Source of the DNA: Geobacter sp. UBA6802
GTDB lineage: Bacteria; Desulfobacterota; Desulfuromonadia; Geobacterales; Pseudopelobacteraceae
Assembly (NCBI GenBank): GCA_002452325.1
Contig: DKFG01000288.1
Coordinates: 154-43,694, forward strand
Length of the DNA stretch: 43,541 nucleotides
Direction: 5' to 3'
Both the position numbers and the translations under genes were made by a program. Position 1 is the first letter of the stretch; the number at the start of each line of letters is the position of its first letter. The notes under the pieces are model-generated. The model was not told the DNA's origin and searched no databases. It saw only the letters and a program-made list of their open reading frames with translations. Below are positions 1-8,332 of this stretch, in pieces.

Positions 1-149
1 TGCGGATAGCAGTAGTCTGGAATATTCCGGTGGCCTGCAACCGTGCCACAGCCGACTTCATGATCTCCTCATCACTGATGCACGATCCGTACGACCGGCT
101 GATGCAAGATTATGAGGAGTACAAGCGAAGACTGAAAAATGTGGTCTGA
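1..149 (+). CDS. mgsA: Methylglyoxal synthase, C-terminal part
   Basis: The frame ending at the TGA at 147-149 reads ..VVWNIPVACNRATADFM.. and then SSLMHDPYDRLMQDYEEYK, which is the C-terminal signature of methylglyoxal synthase (WNIPVA.N.ATADF). The enzyme converts dihydroxyacetone phosphate to methylglyoxal and phosphate in the cytoplasm, a bypass of lower glycolysis. Only about 48 codons are present; the start lies outside the window. The last 11 bases overlap the next gene on the same strand, suggesting co-transcription. The C-terminus extends slightly beyond the conserved part with a lysine/arginine-rich tail. Confidence 0.9.
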   Translation, partial: RIAVVWNIPVACNRATADFMISSSLMHDPYDRLMQDYEEYKRRLKNVV

Positions 150-960
150 AATGCAACTTGAAACGGTGGTCGTCCATTCCTGGGAAGAGCTCCAGCAGGC
201 ACTGTATGATGACTCGTGGAATCAGCAGCTTGGGAGGTACCGCTCCCGTTTTGCTTTCAGGGGGCTTTCAGATGTAAGCTACCGTCTGGAGACTACCCTG
301 ATGCGGCTTGGTGGCCCCTACGCCGAGCTTGAACGGCACCTGCTGCGTAACTTCAAGAAATACGCCCACGGGCAGGTTGTTGAACGGGATTCGCTCTGGC
401 ACTGGCTGTCGGTGGCCCAGCACTACGGTCTGCCGACCCGTCTGCTGGACTGGACCTATTCTCCCTTCATCGCCATGCACTTTGCCACGGCTAACATAGA
501 AAAAAGCCATATTGACGGTGTGATCTGGGCGGTCAACTACGTCAAGGCCCATCAGTTGCTGCCGCATCTGCTTCGTGAAAAGCTGGAACAAGAAGGGGCT
601 AATGTGCTGACGGTTGAGATGTTGTCTGAGGAGATCAACTCGTTGCCTGAACTGTCTGCGCTTACTCAGGAGCCGGTGGCGATCTTCTTTGAACCCCCCT
701 CAATTGACGACCGGATTGTCAACCAGTTTGCCTTCTGCTCGGTTATGACTGCCCCTGACCTTGCGCTGGATGACTGGCTGGAACGTTACCCTGAGGCAGG
801 GCGCAAGATTATCATACCGGCTGCGCTGAAATGGGAGATCAGAGACAAACTGGATCAGGCCAATATTACCGAGCGGGTGCTGTTTCCCGGTCTGGATGGT
901 TTAAGTCGCTGGCTGAAGCGGCATTACAGTCCCCGCAGCGTCTCAGCCGAACAGGATTGA
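139..960 (+). CDS. FRG-domain protein
   Basis: This 273-aa cytoplasmic protein carries an FRG domain, named for its conserved F-R-G motif, seen here as FAFRGLSDVSYRLETTL (about residues 38-54). It is followed by the family's second conserved block, QHYGLPTRLLDWTYSPFIAM, at about residues 94-113. The family has no established biochemical activity; such domains occur in mobile or defence-like settings and as single-gene proteins. No signal peptide or membrane segment is visible. The ATG at 139 overlaps the end of mgsA; an in-frame ATG at 151 is an alternative and neither has a strong ribosome binding site, so coupling to mgsA translation is likely. The 3' end overlaps by 18 bases a small convergent gene on the other strand. 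Confidence 0.82.
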   Translation: MWSEMQLETVVVHSWEELQQALYDDSWNQQLGRYRSRFAFRGLSDVSYRLETTLMRLGGPYAELERHLLRNFKKYAHGQVVERDSLWHWLSVAQHYGLPTRLLDWTYSPFIAMHFATANIEKSHIDGVIWAVNYVKAHQLLPHLLREKLEQEGANVLTVEMLSEEINSLPELSALTQEPVAIFFEPPSIDDRIVNQFAFCSVMTAPDLALDDWLERYPEAGRKIIIPAALKWEIRDKLDQANITERVLFPGLDGLSRWLKRHYSPRSVSAEQD

Positions 961-1092
961 GGAAAAATATTCGCCGTAGTAAGCCCGGTTATGTTGCTTA
1001 TACTGATCTGCAAGTTCCCTGAATTTGGCTATCCGGCTATCCAGCAGCCGGTACGGGAACAGTATGATCAGTATCTTCTGATACCTTGTCAT
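943..1092 (-). CDS. Small 49-aa protein coupled to the STAS gene
   Basis: An open frame of 49 codons begins with ATG at 1092-1090, overlapping the STAS stop as TAATG, with AAGGA five to nine bases upstream. It ends at 943, inside the 3' end of the convergent FRG gene. The product begins MTRYQKILIILFPYRLLDSR and has a hydrophobic or amphipathic N-terminus followed by a charged, tyrosine-rich C-terminal half (KFRELADQYKQHNRAYYGEY). I do not recognise a family. The stop-start overlap, ribosome binding site and protein-like composition argue that it is the last gene of the partner-switching operon rather than chance. It could be a small membrane-associated partner of the switch; this is inference. 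Confidence 0.55.
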   Translation of the reverse strand: MTRYQKILIILFPYRLLDSRIAKFRELADQYKQHNRAYYGEYFSSILFG

Positions 1093-1415
1093 TACGTCTT
1101 CCTTGTCGGCACTTCTTTTGCCATCAGGAAGATACCGCTCATCTTGAACAGCATACCGTTGATCTGACTGACCCCCCGGATCTGCACCTGAAGATCGCGC
1201 TCTCTGGTAAGGTGCTTCAGACAGCGCAGAATCAGGGCTATCCCCATTGAGTTAATCCTGCCGACGTCGCTGAAATCGAGTATCAATGACGGTCCGCTGA
1301 CCTGCTTCTGCAGCTCGCCGAAAGACGGTTCCGCCTGACTGTCAATGGTGCCGGACAGGAACGCTACCTCCTGCCCGGCATCTTTTGCAAGATCGTAGCT
1401 GAAATGTTGTTCCAT
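1092..1415 (-). CDS. STAS-domain anti-sigma factor antagonist
   Basis: A protein of about 107 aa with a single STAS fold of the SpoIIAA/RsbV type. The strand-helix signature LILDFSDVGRINSMGIALIL is visible; its serine (INSMG) aligns with the residue phosphorylated by the cognate kinase in this family. In the known scheme, the unphosphorylated antagonist binds the RsbW-type protein and frees its target; kinase and PP2C phosphatase set the phosphorylation state. The ATG at 1415 is preceded by AGGTGA at a good distance; a GTG at 1424 overlaps the stop of the upstream ATPase gene as GTGA. It is the third gene of the operon and is followed by the coupled 49-aa gene. Confidence 0.88.
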   Translation of the reverse strand: MEQHFSYDLAKDAGQEVAFLSGTIDSQAEPSFGELQKQVSGPSLILDFSDVGRINSMGIALILRCLKHLTRERDLQVQIRGVSQINGMLFKMSGIFLMAKEVPTRKT

Positions 1416-1420
1416 TGCAC

Positions 1421-1999
1421 TCACCTCGCCACCGGCTGCAGCAGCAGGCTGCCGCCCACCACCGTCTCCTTGCCGGGATAGATCCGTACATACAGGTGAT
1501 CAAACAGCCGCCACATGAAGAACAGCCCCCGACCGGTCCGGTCAGGATCCGGCTCGGCCTCCTGGGTGTTCACTGCCAGGTGGGAAAAGACCTGGCCCTG
1601 AGTCAGGCTGCCCCAGGAATCCCGTACCTCCAGAAACAGATGACTGTCGTCGTAACGATAGCGCACCGTGATCCGCTCGTCGGGCAGCAGGCTGCGTGGT
1701 TCACGCTGGGGAAACAGAGCAGTCCCGTCTGCCGTGCGGGGGGCTGCATACAGGGCGTTCTCCAGCATCTCATCCACCATCAGGGCCGCCTTCTGAGCCA
1801 GCAGGGCATGGGGGTCGTCCTCATCGCCGATCAGGGCGACCACTTCTTCAATCAGGGCTGGTTTGTCGGCAGAACAGCAGACCTGCCGCACCAGTGTGTC
1901 GCTGCTGTCGGGAAACAGCCCGTTAAGATCCGGCTTCATACCGCCGGTGGGGCCGATGAAAATCATGGTTGCGGCTTCATGCTGATTAGTGTGCATCAT
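1421..1999 (-). CDS. RsbW/SpoIIAB-like ATP-binding anti-sigma factor/kinase
   Basis: This 192-aa protein has a C-terminal HATPase_c domain: an N-box (MVDEMLENALYAAP, about residues 74-87), a G1-like region VRDSWGSL and a G2 region DPDRTGRGLFFMWRLFDHL near residues 150-170. Proteins of this kind bind a sigma factor or other target and phosphorylate the STAS antagonist on serine. The G1 box departs from the usual D.G.G pattern, so nucleotide binding may be weak or use other residues. The start ATG at 1999 has AAGGAG seven bases upstream. It overlaps the preceding phosphatase gene by 14 bases and the STAS gene follows directly, so the three are almost certainly one transcript. No sigma factor gene is adjacent, so the target is unknown. 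Confidence 0.8.
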   Translation of the reverse strand: MMHTNQHEAATMIFIGPTGGMKPDLNGLFPDSSDTLVRQVCCSADKPALIEEVVALIGDEDDPHALLAQKAALMVDEMLENALYAAPRTADGTALFPQREPRSLLPDERITVRYRYDDSHLFLEVRDSWGSLTQGQVFSHLAVNTQEAEPDPDRTGRGLFFMWRLFDHLYVRIYPGKETVVGGSLLLQPVAR

Positions 2000-3230
2000 G
2001 TTTGTACTCCTTCGTATCTGAAACCGAGCTGACGGCTGGTGCGTGATCTGTTTCTGATGATGCCACCAGCAGCGTCACATCGTCTTCAAACAGATGGTTT
2101 CCGGTAAAACGCCGGGCTTCATGCAACAGCAGATCTTTCAGCTGCTCCGAACCGAGCAATCTGCCTTCCTGCAACACCTGGCAGAACCTGAAGGTGCCAA
2201 ACGCCTCTGCCATCCTATTTTCAGCCTCAATGATGCCGTCACTGAACAGCAGGATCTTGTCACCAGGGGCAAACGGCACCGTGGTCTCTGGATACTCTGC
2301 GCCGTCATCAAAACCCAGCGGAAATCCCGGATCAAGTGCCACCTCTTGCCAGTCGGCATCTGCCGCTGCATAGCGCCAGGGGTAAGGATGACCGGCTGAC
2401 GCCAGGGTGATCCGGTGTTGTTCAGGCTCCACCAAGCCGATCAGAGCCGTCATCATCAACTGCTGCGCGCCGGTGGCCAGGATGGCACGGTTGATACCCC
2501 GCAGTAGTTCGCCCGGACGGTTGACACCGTTGTCCAGCAATATTTGCAAGCCAGCCTTGGCTGCAGTGGTAACCAGACCGGCCTGCACACCGTGGCCGGT
2601 AACATCGGCCACCATCAGCCCCAATAGTGAGCCGCCCGGCTGGAACAGATCGTAAAAATCACCGCTGATCTCGGTTGAGGTTACCAGTCCGGCTGCAATG
2701 TCGATCTGCCCGTACCGTACCGGTGTCACCGGCAGCAGCTCGGCCTGAATGTGCTGGGCCATCTCGATTTCCCGGCGGATCCTTCGTGAAAGTTGTTCAA
2801 GGGTCTCCAACAGTCCGGCCTGAACTCGTGAAATGGTCATCATCAGATCGGCAACGCTGACTATGCCGGAACAACAGCCATCCTCCATGATCCCGAAACA
2901 GTCGGATTCAAGTTTGGGATCCCGTTGCAGCAGTTCTGCCAACCCCTGATTGACATTCAGATCTGAAGGCATGACCAGGGGGTACGGATCAAGCAGCATC
3001 CTGATCGGCTTGCGGTAATACAGATCACGGGCAAAGGGTTTGGATAAATGCTGTAAAAACAGATCCCGACGACTGGTCAATCCTTCCAGACGGCCATCGC
3101 TTACAACCGGCATGGCAAGCAATGTCTCATGCTGCTGGAAACATTCTATTACCTCATGCACCGTCATGTTGCCCGGTATGGCACGGGTTGTCTGGGCAAT
3201 CTGACGAAGCAGTGGAATTTCATGATACAT
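1986..3230 (-). CDS. CBS-domain PP2C-type (RsbU/SpoIIE-like) phosphatase
   Basis: The 414-aa protein has an N-terminal CBS pair (about residues 20-135: HEVIECFQQHETLLAMPVVS, then FGIMEDGCCSGIVSVADLMM), a short coiled linker, and a PP2C phosphatase domain (about 165-395). The metal-binding motifs are visible: ISGDFYDLF, VADVTGHGVQAGL, LFSDGIIEAEN and FEDDVTLL. Such enzymes dephosphorylate the STAS antagonist and are the signal input of partner switches; CBS pairs usually sense adenine nucleotides. The ATG at 3230 has GGAG six bases upstream. It heads the minus-strand operon and faces the hybrid kinase gene across a 183-base divergent region. Confidence 0.9.
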   Translation of the reverse strand: MYHEIPLLRQIAQTTRAIPGNMTVHEVIECFQQHETLLAMPVVSDGRLEGLTSRRDLFLQHLSKPFARDLYYRKPIRMLLDPYPLVMPSDLNVNQGLAELLQRDPKLESDCFGIMEDGCCSGIVSVADLMMTISRVQAGLLETLEQLSRRIRREIEMAQHIQAELLPVTPVRYGQIDIAAGLVTSTEISGDFYDLFQPGGSLLGLMVADVTGHGVQAGLVTTAAKAGLQILLDNGVNRPGELLRGINRAILATGAQQLMMTALIGLVEPEQHRITLASAGHPYPWRYAAADADWQEVALDPGFPLGFDDGAEYPETTVPFAPGDKILLFSDGIIEAENRMAEAFGTFRFCQVLQEGRLLGSEQLKDLLLHEARRFTGNHLFEDDVTLLVASSETDHAPAVSSVSDTKEYKHDAH

Positions 3231-3361
3231 CTTTATCTCCAGACCTTACTGCTTGCATGGCAAGCGGACATCGCTCCAGCGCTAAAAAAGTAGCATAGTA
3301 CAAGATGATGGCAGGCAGGTGACAGGGGGGAAAAATATTGGTCACAACAAAAACGGAGTAA

Positions 3362-3389
3362 TTGACATTGTGCTGATGACTGGTATTGT
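3362..3389 (+). promoter_or_regulatory. Sigma70-type promoter of the hybrid kinase gene
   Basis: A perfect -35 box TTGACA (3362-3367) is followed after 16 bases by TATTGT (3384-3389), preceded by TGG, which gives an extended -10. Transcription would begin near 3396, just upstream of the kinase start. The rest of 3231-3361 presumably holds the promoter of the divergent phosphatase operon, which I could not place. Confidence 0.5.
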
Positions 3390-3413
3390 CATGTCAACGT
3401 ATGCGCTTAGAAA

Positions 3414-5792
3414 TTGATTCGGGCGGTATCCTCTATGGTTCCAGCACCCGTACACAAACAGATGAACTACCTGCCTGATGTAAGAATCTGTCTGGCGCTC
3501 ACGGATCAGCTGCCGGTGCTGTCAGTCAGCGACAGTATTGAAGCGCTGCTTGGTTTTCCGGCAGAAGATTTTACCTCCCTTCGAATATCCCTGAAAGAAC
3601 TGATTCACCCCCACGACCTTGATATTGCTGAAATGCTTTATTCAGACAACCTTCAGTCCGGTTCAGGCAGTTTCAATATCAGGCTCAGGCAGGCCAATGG
3701 CCGCATCCGTTGCATCAAAGGTTTCTACGAGAAACAAAACGGTTCCGCCGGAAACGCTCTCACAGTTGAGTTGCTGCTCCAGGATGCCAAGAGCCTGCCC
3801 AGAACCCTGGATGATGCGGCCTCTATGGCCAATTTCCGGGCCATGATGGAAAACACTGATGATTTTATCTATTTCAAAGATCGCAACCATGTCTTTACTG
3901 GAGCCAGCCAGACGCTGGTATCCATCTGCAGCCCGGCGGAACACTGGACCGACTTGGTCGGTATGACCGACTACGACGTATTTCCGGAGGAGTATGCTGA
4001 CATATACTACCGCCTTGAAAAAGAGGTGTTTGCAGGGGTACCGGTTGCACAGGAGATCCAGGAAATTCTGACCACCAGCGGCAACAAGGGCTGGGTTGAT
4101 AACCGGAAATACCCGATTCATGATGAAAAGGGTGATATTGTGGGGCTCTTCGGTATTGCTCGCGATGTTACCGGGCAAAAGCTGATGGAAAATAAGTTAC
4201 AGGAGAGTGAAGAACGGTTCAGGGCGCTCAGTGATGCCTCTTTTGGCGGTGTCATCATTCATGACAAGGGACTGATCCTTGAATGCAACCAGAGTTTGTC
4301 AGACATGACCGGTTTCAGCCATCAGGAACTGATCGGCATGGACGGCCTCAAGCTGATTGCACCTGAATCCCTTGATACGGTTCTGCATAATATCGGGCGG
4401 GGCTATCAAGAACACTATGAAGTCAAAGGGGTACGCAAGGATGGATCAAAGTATCCCCTGGCAATCAAGGGCAAAAACAGCGCCTACAAAGGTTCTTTGG
4501 TTCGGGTGATTGAGTTTCGTGACATCACCGAGCAAAAGCTGGCTGAAGAACAGTTGCTGGAGGCTAACCAACAGCTTGAAGCGGCCATGACCCGCGCCAC
4601 TGAGCTGGCTGCCCAGGCTGAAGCAGCCAACCGTGCCAAAAGCGAGTTTCTGGCCAACATGAGCCATGAGATCCGCACCCCTATGAACGGTGTGCTTGGC
4701 ATGGCCCAGTTGCTCCGCTACACCAATCCAACCGATGAACAGGCAGACTATCTGGACAATCTGGAGCTGTCCTCAAAAAACCTGCTGGCATTGATCAACG
4801 ATATCCTGGATCTCTCAAAGATAGAATCCGGCAAGATGGAGCTCGAGTACGCCGACTTTTCGCTTCACCAGTGCATGCAGGAGGTGGCTGCCAGTCAGAG
4901 CAGCCTTATCCGTCGGAAAGGGCTGCAGCTGTTCACCACCATCCAGGCCCAGGTGCCGGAACTGCTCTATGGTGATGCACTGCGCTTGAGGCAGATCCTG
5001 CTGAACCTGCTGGGCAATGCGATCAAATTTACTGAAACCGGTTCCATCACTATCTCGGTCATGGTTGCTGCATCACAGAACAAAACCTGCAGTATCAGAC
5101 TGGAGGTCAGTGATACCGGCATCGGGATGACTGAGGAGACATTATCAAGAATTTTCAATACCTTTGAGCAGGCTGACAGCAGCACTACCCGTCGTTTTGG
5201 CGGCAGCGGCCTGGGGCTCTCCATCTGCCGCCGTCTTGCAGAATTGATGGGGGGAACCATCCGGGCTGCATCAACGCCGGGCAAAGGATCAACCTTCATT
5301 GTCGAATTGCCTTTTAAGATCTCTGCGTCAGAGCTGGAGAGTATGGCGGACAGGCAACAGGAACTGTCGGCTGTCCCGAACGTGACGACCGGCCTGAAGC
5401 TGCTGATTGCTGAGGATAACGCCATGAATGCCGCAACAACGGTTGCCATGCTCAAACGGCTCGGGCATCAGGCCGAAGTTGCCGCAAACGGGCAGGAAGC
5501 CCTTGAGCTCTGGCACACGGGGGGATTCAACGCGATCCTGATGGATATTCAGATGCCGGTCATGGATGGCTGTCTTGCCGTATCAATTATCCGGCAGCAG
5601 GAGCAAAAGACAGGGGGACATACCCCGGTGATTGCCATGACCGCCTATGCCCTGCACGGAGACCGGGAACGGTTTTTGGCCCAGGGCTTTGATGGCTACA
5701 TCTCCAAACCGGTTGATATACACCTGCTTGGCAGAGAACTGATGCGGCTGGCGGCAACAGCAGAATCAGCTCTTGTATCAGTGGAAACGTAA
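3414..5792 (+). CDS. Hybrid sensor histidine kinase (three PAS, HisKA, HATPase, receiver)
   Basis: A 792-aa protein without obvious membrane segments. PAS-like domains lie at about 20-125, 138-255 (FRAMMENTDDFIYFKDR to GIARDVTGQK) and 265-380 (FRALSDASFGGVIIHDKG). A coiled linker leads into HisKA with SEFLANMSHEIRTPMNGVLG, phospho-acceptor His418. The ATPase domain shows ILLNLLGNAIKFT, VSDTGIGM and GGSGLGLSI. The C-terminal receiver has the phospho-acceptor Asp711 in AILMDIQMPVMDG and a conserved lysine in GYISKPVD. It would sense a cytosolic signal and relay phosphate internally; no partner Hpt or output protein is adjacent. The TTG at 3414 lacks a clear ribosome binding site; ATG codons at 3435 and 3462 are possible starts. 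Confidence 0.93.
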   Translation: MIRAVSSMVPAPVHKQMNYLPDVRICLALTDQLPVLSVSDSIEALLGFPAEDFTSLRISLKELIHPHDLDIAEMLYSDNLQSGSGSFNIRLRQANGRIRCIKGFYEKQNGSAGNALTVELLLQDAKSLPRTLDDAASMANFRAMMENTDDFIYFKDRNHVFTGASQTLVSICSPAEHWTDLVGMTDYDVFPEEYADIYYRLEKEVFAGVPVAQEIQEILTTSGNKGWVDNRKYPIHDEKGDIVGLFGIARDVTGQKLMENKLQESEERFRALSDASFGGVIIHDKGLILECNQSLSDMTGFSHQELIGMDGLKLIAPESLDTVLHNIGRGYQEHYEVKGVRKDGSKYPLAIKGKNSAYKGSLVRVIEFRDITEQKLAEEQLLEANQQLEAAMTRATELAAQAEAANRAKSEFLANMSHEIRTPMNGVLGMAQLLRYTNPTDEQADYLDNLELSSKNLLALINDILDLSKIESGKMELEYADFSLHQCMQEVAASQSSLIRRKGLQLFTTIQAQVPELLYGDALRLRQILLNLLGNAIKFTETGSITISVMVAASQNKTCSIRLEVSDTGIGMTEETLSRIFNTFEQADSSTTRRFGGSGLGLSICRRLAELMGGTIRAASTPGKGSTFIVELPFKISASELESMADRQQELSAVPNVTTGLKLLIAEDNAMNAATTVAMLKRLGHQAEVAANGQEALELWHTGGFNAILMDIQMPVMDGCLAVSIIRQQEQKTGGHTPVIAMTAYALHGDRERFLAQGFDGYISKPVDIHLLGRELMRLAATAESALVSVET

Positions 5793-5895
5793 AGGTACAA
5801 AGGCCCTTCAAATAATATCGCAGCAACTGGTACATTCACACTCCCCCTGGCAGTTGTTCAAAGGTTCACGGACAGTTAGTTGAAATGTTGCACAC

Positions 5896-5916
5896 TATAA
5901 TAGCTCGCAGGCGAGC
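5896..5916 (+). promoter_or_regulatory. Candidate -10 box and initial-transcript hairpin before the CorA-like gene
   Basis: A perfect TATAAT lies at 5896-5901; I find no convincing -35 box at 16-18 bases. Immediately downstream is the inverted repeat GCTCGCAGGCGAGC (5903-5916), which would form a hairpin at the very 5' end of the transcript of the transporter gene. The element CGAGCA recurs at 5912 and 5939. Confidence 0.35.
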
Positions 5917-5985
5917 AACGGATGCTTTTCGAGCAATGCGCTGCCCACCAACAGATCCTGTAGCCACTGATGAGAGGCCTTGCAG

Positions 5986-7293
5986 ATGTCCCTGAAAACC
6001 GTCCAGACATTACTTGAACGCCAGCTGTTGGCAGAAGATCTGCTGCGGCGTCAGGAGATGCAGCGCCATGAACTGGTAGAATCAACACTGCACAAGCAGC
6101 ATAAGGCAGAGCTGCGATCGCTGCTTGCCCTGCAGGAAAACAGGGAGCTGGCCAGGATTCTTGAGGAGCTGCCGCCTGAAAGCCTGGCCATGGTCTGGGA
6201 ACAGATTGACCCCAAACGTACCGATGACCTGCTGGCCGAGGTATCGGAAGGGACACGGGAACTGCTGGCTACCCACAGCAGGGCACTGAGCATTGATTGC
6301 CAGGTAAATGCCTTTGAGCTGGCCAATGGCCGCCTGCAGCAGACGACCGTCACCTCCCTTGATGATCTTGAGGGGTTACAGCCGGTCTGGGTTGACATGG
6401 TGGCAACCACTAAATATGACCGCCGCAAACTTGGGCAGCGGTTCGGCATTGAGCTGCCTGATCCGAAAGAACTAACTGATATTGAGACCAGCGCCCGTTT
6501 CTATATTGAAGAAAACGGCGAGATGCATCTGCACTCCGACTTCCTGCTGGACCGGGAAGGGGATTCCCGTAACGTGCCGGTGGCACTCATCCTGTACAAG
6601 GAGACGCTCTTTACCATCCGCGAGGAAGAACTGCCGGTCTTTCGTCTGCAGCGTCTGCGCGCACGGATGCAGACCGGCTATGTGACCGACGGCATGGATG
6701 TGCTGCTGGATCTGTACGCGGTTGATGCAGAATACTCGGCTGATTCTCTGGAAGAGATTTACACCGCACTGGGAACCGTGGGCAAACATCTGTCAGGGGA
6801 GGCGATTACTGATGAAGAGGCTGCCCACAACCTGGCTGATATCTCAGCGGTGGAGGATCTGAACGGCAGGATCAGAAAGAACGTGATGGATACCAGACGG
6901 GCCTTGACTTTTTTGATCCGCACCAAGAAGCTCTCCCAGTCGCAGCTTGATGATGTACAGCAGATCCTGCGTGATATCGAGTCACTGGACGGCCATACCT
7001 CCTTCCTGGTTGAAAAGATCAACTTCCTGCTTGATGCCACGGTCGGCTTTGTCAATATCAACCAGAATAAGGTTATCTACCGGCTGACCATCCTCAGCAT
7101 CATCTTCCTGCCGCTGAACCTGATTGCTGGCATTGGGGGCATGTCTGAATACACCGAAATGACCAAGTCCATCCCCTGGCAGATTTCTTACCTGGCATTC
7201 GTAATCTGCCTGGTGCTGATCGGCTGGATCACCTACTACGTGCTCAAGCTATTCGGCAGCAGACGGCGGATCAGAAGGCAGGAAAACAGTTAG
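5986..7293 (+). CDS. CorA-family divalent cation transporter with MgtE_N-like N-terminus and GMS motif
   Basis: A protein of about 435 aa. The N-terminal ~85 residues resemble MgtE N-terminal helical repeats (ELARILEELPPESLAMVWEQ). The middle is the CorA cytoplasmic funnel domain, and the C-terminus has the two transmembrane helices of the family (about 360-382 and 395-420). CorA proteins are pentameric inner-membrane Mg2+/Co2+/Ni2+ channels whose signature is GMN at the end of the first helix. Here the tripeptide is Gly-Met-Ser (about residues 385-387 in AGIGGMSEYTE). The basic C-terminal tail (SRRRIRRQ) fits the family. ATG 5986 has GAGAGG eight bases upstream; the TTG at 5980 is too close to that site. 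Confidence 0.87.
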   Translation: MSLKTVQTLLERQLLAEDLLRRQEMQRHELVESTLHKQHKAELRSLLALQENRELARILEELPPESLAMVWEQIDPKRTDDLLAEVSEGTRELLATHSRALSIDCQVNAFELANGRLQQTTVTSLDDLEGLQPVWVDMVATTKYDRRKLGQRFGIELPDPKELTDIETSARFYIEENGEMHLHSDFLLDREGDSRNVPVALILYKETLFTIREEELPVFRLQRLRARMQTGYVTDGMDVLLDLYAVDAEYSADSLEEIYTALGTVGKHLSGEAITDEEAAHNLADISAVEDLNGRIRKNVMDTRRALTFLIRTKKLSQSQLDDVQQILRDIESLDGHTSFLVEKINFLLDATVGFVNINQNKVIYRLTILSIIFLPLNLIAGIGGMSEYTEMTKSIPWQISYLAFVICLVLIGWITYYVLKLFGSRRRIRRQENS

Positions 7294-7391
7294 CCGCGCC
7301 GCTGGGTGGGGGAGAAAAAACGGGGTAGAATAAGGCAAAAAAACAGGGTGATTTTAGAGCTGATCTGTTTAATATCAAACTGTTATCTCAA

Positions 7392-7411
7392 AACTTCGGC
7401 ATGCCGAAGTT
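7392..7411 (-). terminator. Perfect palindrome, probable terminator of the CHAD/ParA/CYTH operon
   Basis: AACTTCGGC-AT-GCCGAAGTT is a perfect 20-base palindrome between the convergent CorA-like and CYTH-Nudix genes. On the minus strand it is followed by TTTTGAG, so it could act as a weak intrinsic terminator for the minus-strand operon. On the plus strand it has no T-run. A dyad operator is the alternative. Confidence 0.4.
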
Positions 7412-7474
7412 GCTGCAAATAACCCGGAGAGAACAGCCATGCCCCAGAAAGACAGCTGATACTCATGGGCAGTT

Positions 7475-8332
7475 TTATCGAACCAGACGTGCAACCATCC
7501 GCCTGACACATTCTGCAAGTTCCGGGTCACTGATCATTTTCAGGGCCTTTTCGGCAGGCAGTACAACCCGCTTGCGCCATTCCATTTCCGGCCACTTTTT
7601 CAATACGGTAGTAACCCTCAGCGGATAGATCGAGAGTGTATTCTCGCCTTTGTGGCTGCAAACGGAGCGCAGTCCGGGGATGCAGGTGCCGATTACTCCG
7701 GCTTCCTCCATCGCCTCCATCACGGCGACCTCCTGACGGGTCATATCGGGCTCCGGGTGGCCTTTGGGAATAATCCAACGGGACTGGGCAGAGTTGGTTA
7801 CAATCACAATGTGCAGCTGCCCTCTGCGCATTAGAAAGGGAAGCGCACCGATTTGATGCTTCTGGGACAGCTCATCAGGTATGCCGTGGATTGCCAGTGA
7901 GCTGTTCTTGTACGCCTCTTCTTCCGTAACCTCCTGCCCCAGATAGTCCGGCTTTACAAACAGCTCACTTTCGTCAACCGAAGAAAACTCTACCTCGGCA
8001 ACCAGGAGCGGCTCAAGGGTTCCCAGATAGCGGTCAAGCTCAATCCGGTAGGCGCCATAGCTGATCCGCGAGCGCAGCTTTTCCAGCTGTCGTCCCTGCG
8101 TTGAAGGCCACAGCGACTGAAACTGCCGGTCTGATATCTCAATCTCCGTCTCACGCCGGGTCAGTCCCGATCCTTCTTTCACCGCAAGGAAATATTGGCT
8201 GCCGTACTGCCGGATACGTACTTCCATCTGGTCATCAAGGGCAAGATATCCCTGCAGGATACGGGTCCCTGCAGGGATATCAACATCATCAGGCATTGAG
8301 GTAACCAGAAACTTGCGTTCAATCTCGATCAT
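7475..8332 (-). CDS. CYTH-Nudix fusion protein
   Basis: This 285-aa protein joins two phosphate-handling domains. Residues 1 to about 150 are a CYTH triphosphate tunnel domain: the ExExK signature is visible as MIEIERKF and charged alternating strands follow (MEVRIRQYG, RRETEIEI, YRIELDRYLG, LLVAEVEF). Residues 165-280 are a Nudix domain with WIIPKGHPEPD and MEAMEEAGVIG. The Nudix box keeps the EE..G core but the first Glu and the Arg of the consensus are methionine, as in divergent diphosphoinositol/dinucleotide polyphosphate hydrolases. CYTH enzymes cleave triphosphate or polyphosphate-type substrates. The start ATG overlaps the ParA stop as ATGA; it is the last gene of the operon, pointing to polyphosphate or nucleotide-polyphosphate turnover. 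Confidence 0.88.
   Translation of the reverse strand: MIEIERKFLVTSMPDDVDIPAGTRILQGYLALDDQMEVRIRQYGSQYFLAVKEGSGLTRRETEIEISDRQFQSLWPSTQGRQLEKLRSRISYGAYRIELDRYLGTLEPLLVAEVEFSSVDESELFVKPDYLGQEVTEEEAYKNSSLAIHGIPDELSQKHQIGALPFLMRRGQLHIVIVTNSAQSRWIIPKGHPEPDMTRQEVAVMEAMEEAGVIGTCIPGLRSVCSHKGENTLSIYPLRVTTVLKKWPEMEWRKRVVLPAEKALKMISDPELAECVRRMVARLVR

Noticed and set aside
7440..7460. Six-codon frame with a GGAGAG site after the palindrome
   Set aside because: Too short to judge, no downstream plus-strand gene that a leader peptide could regulate.
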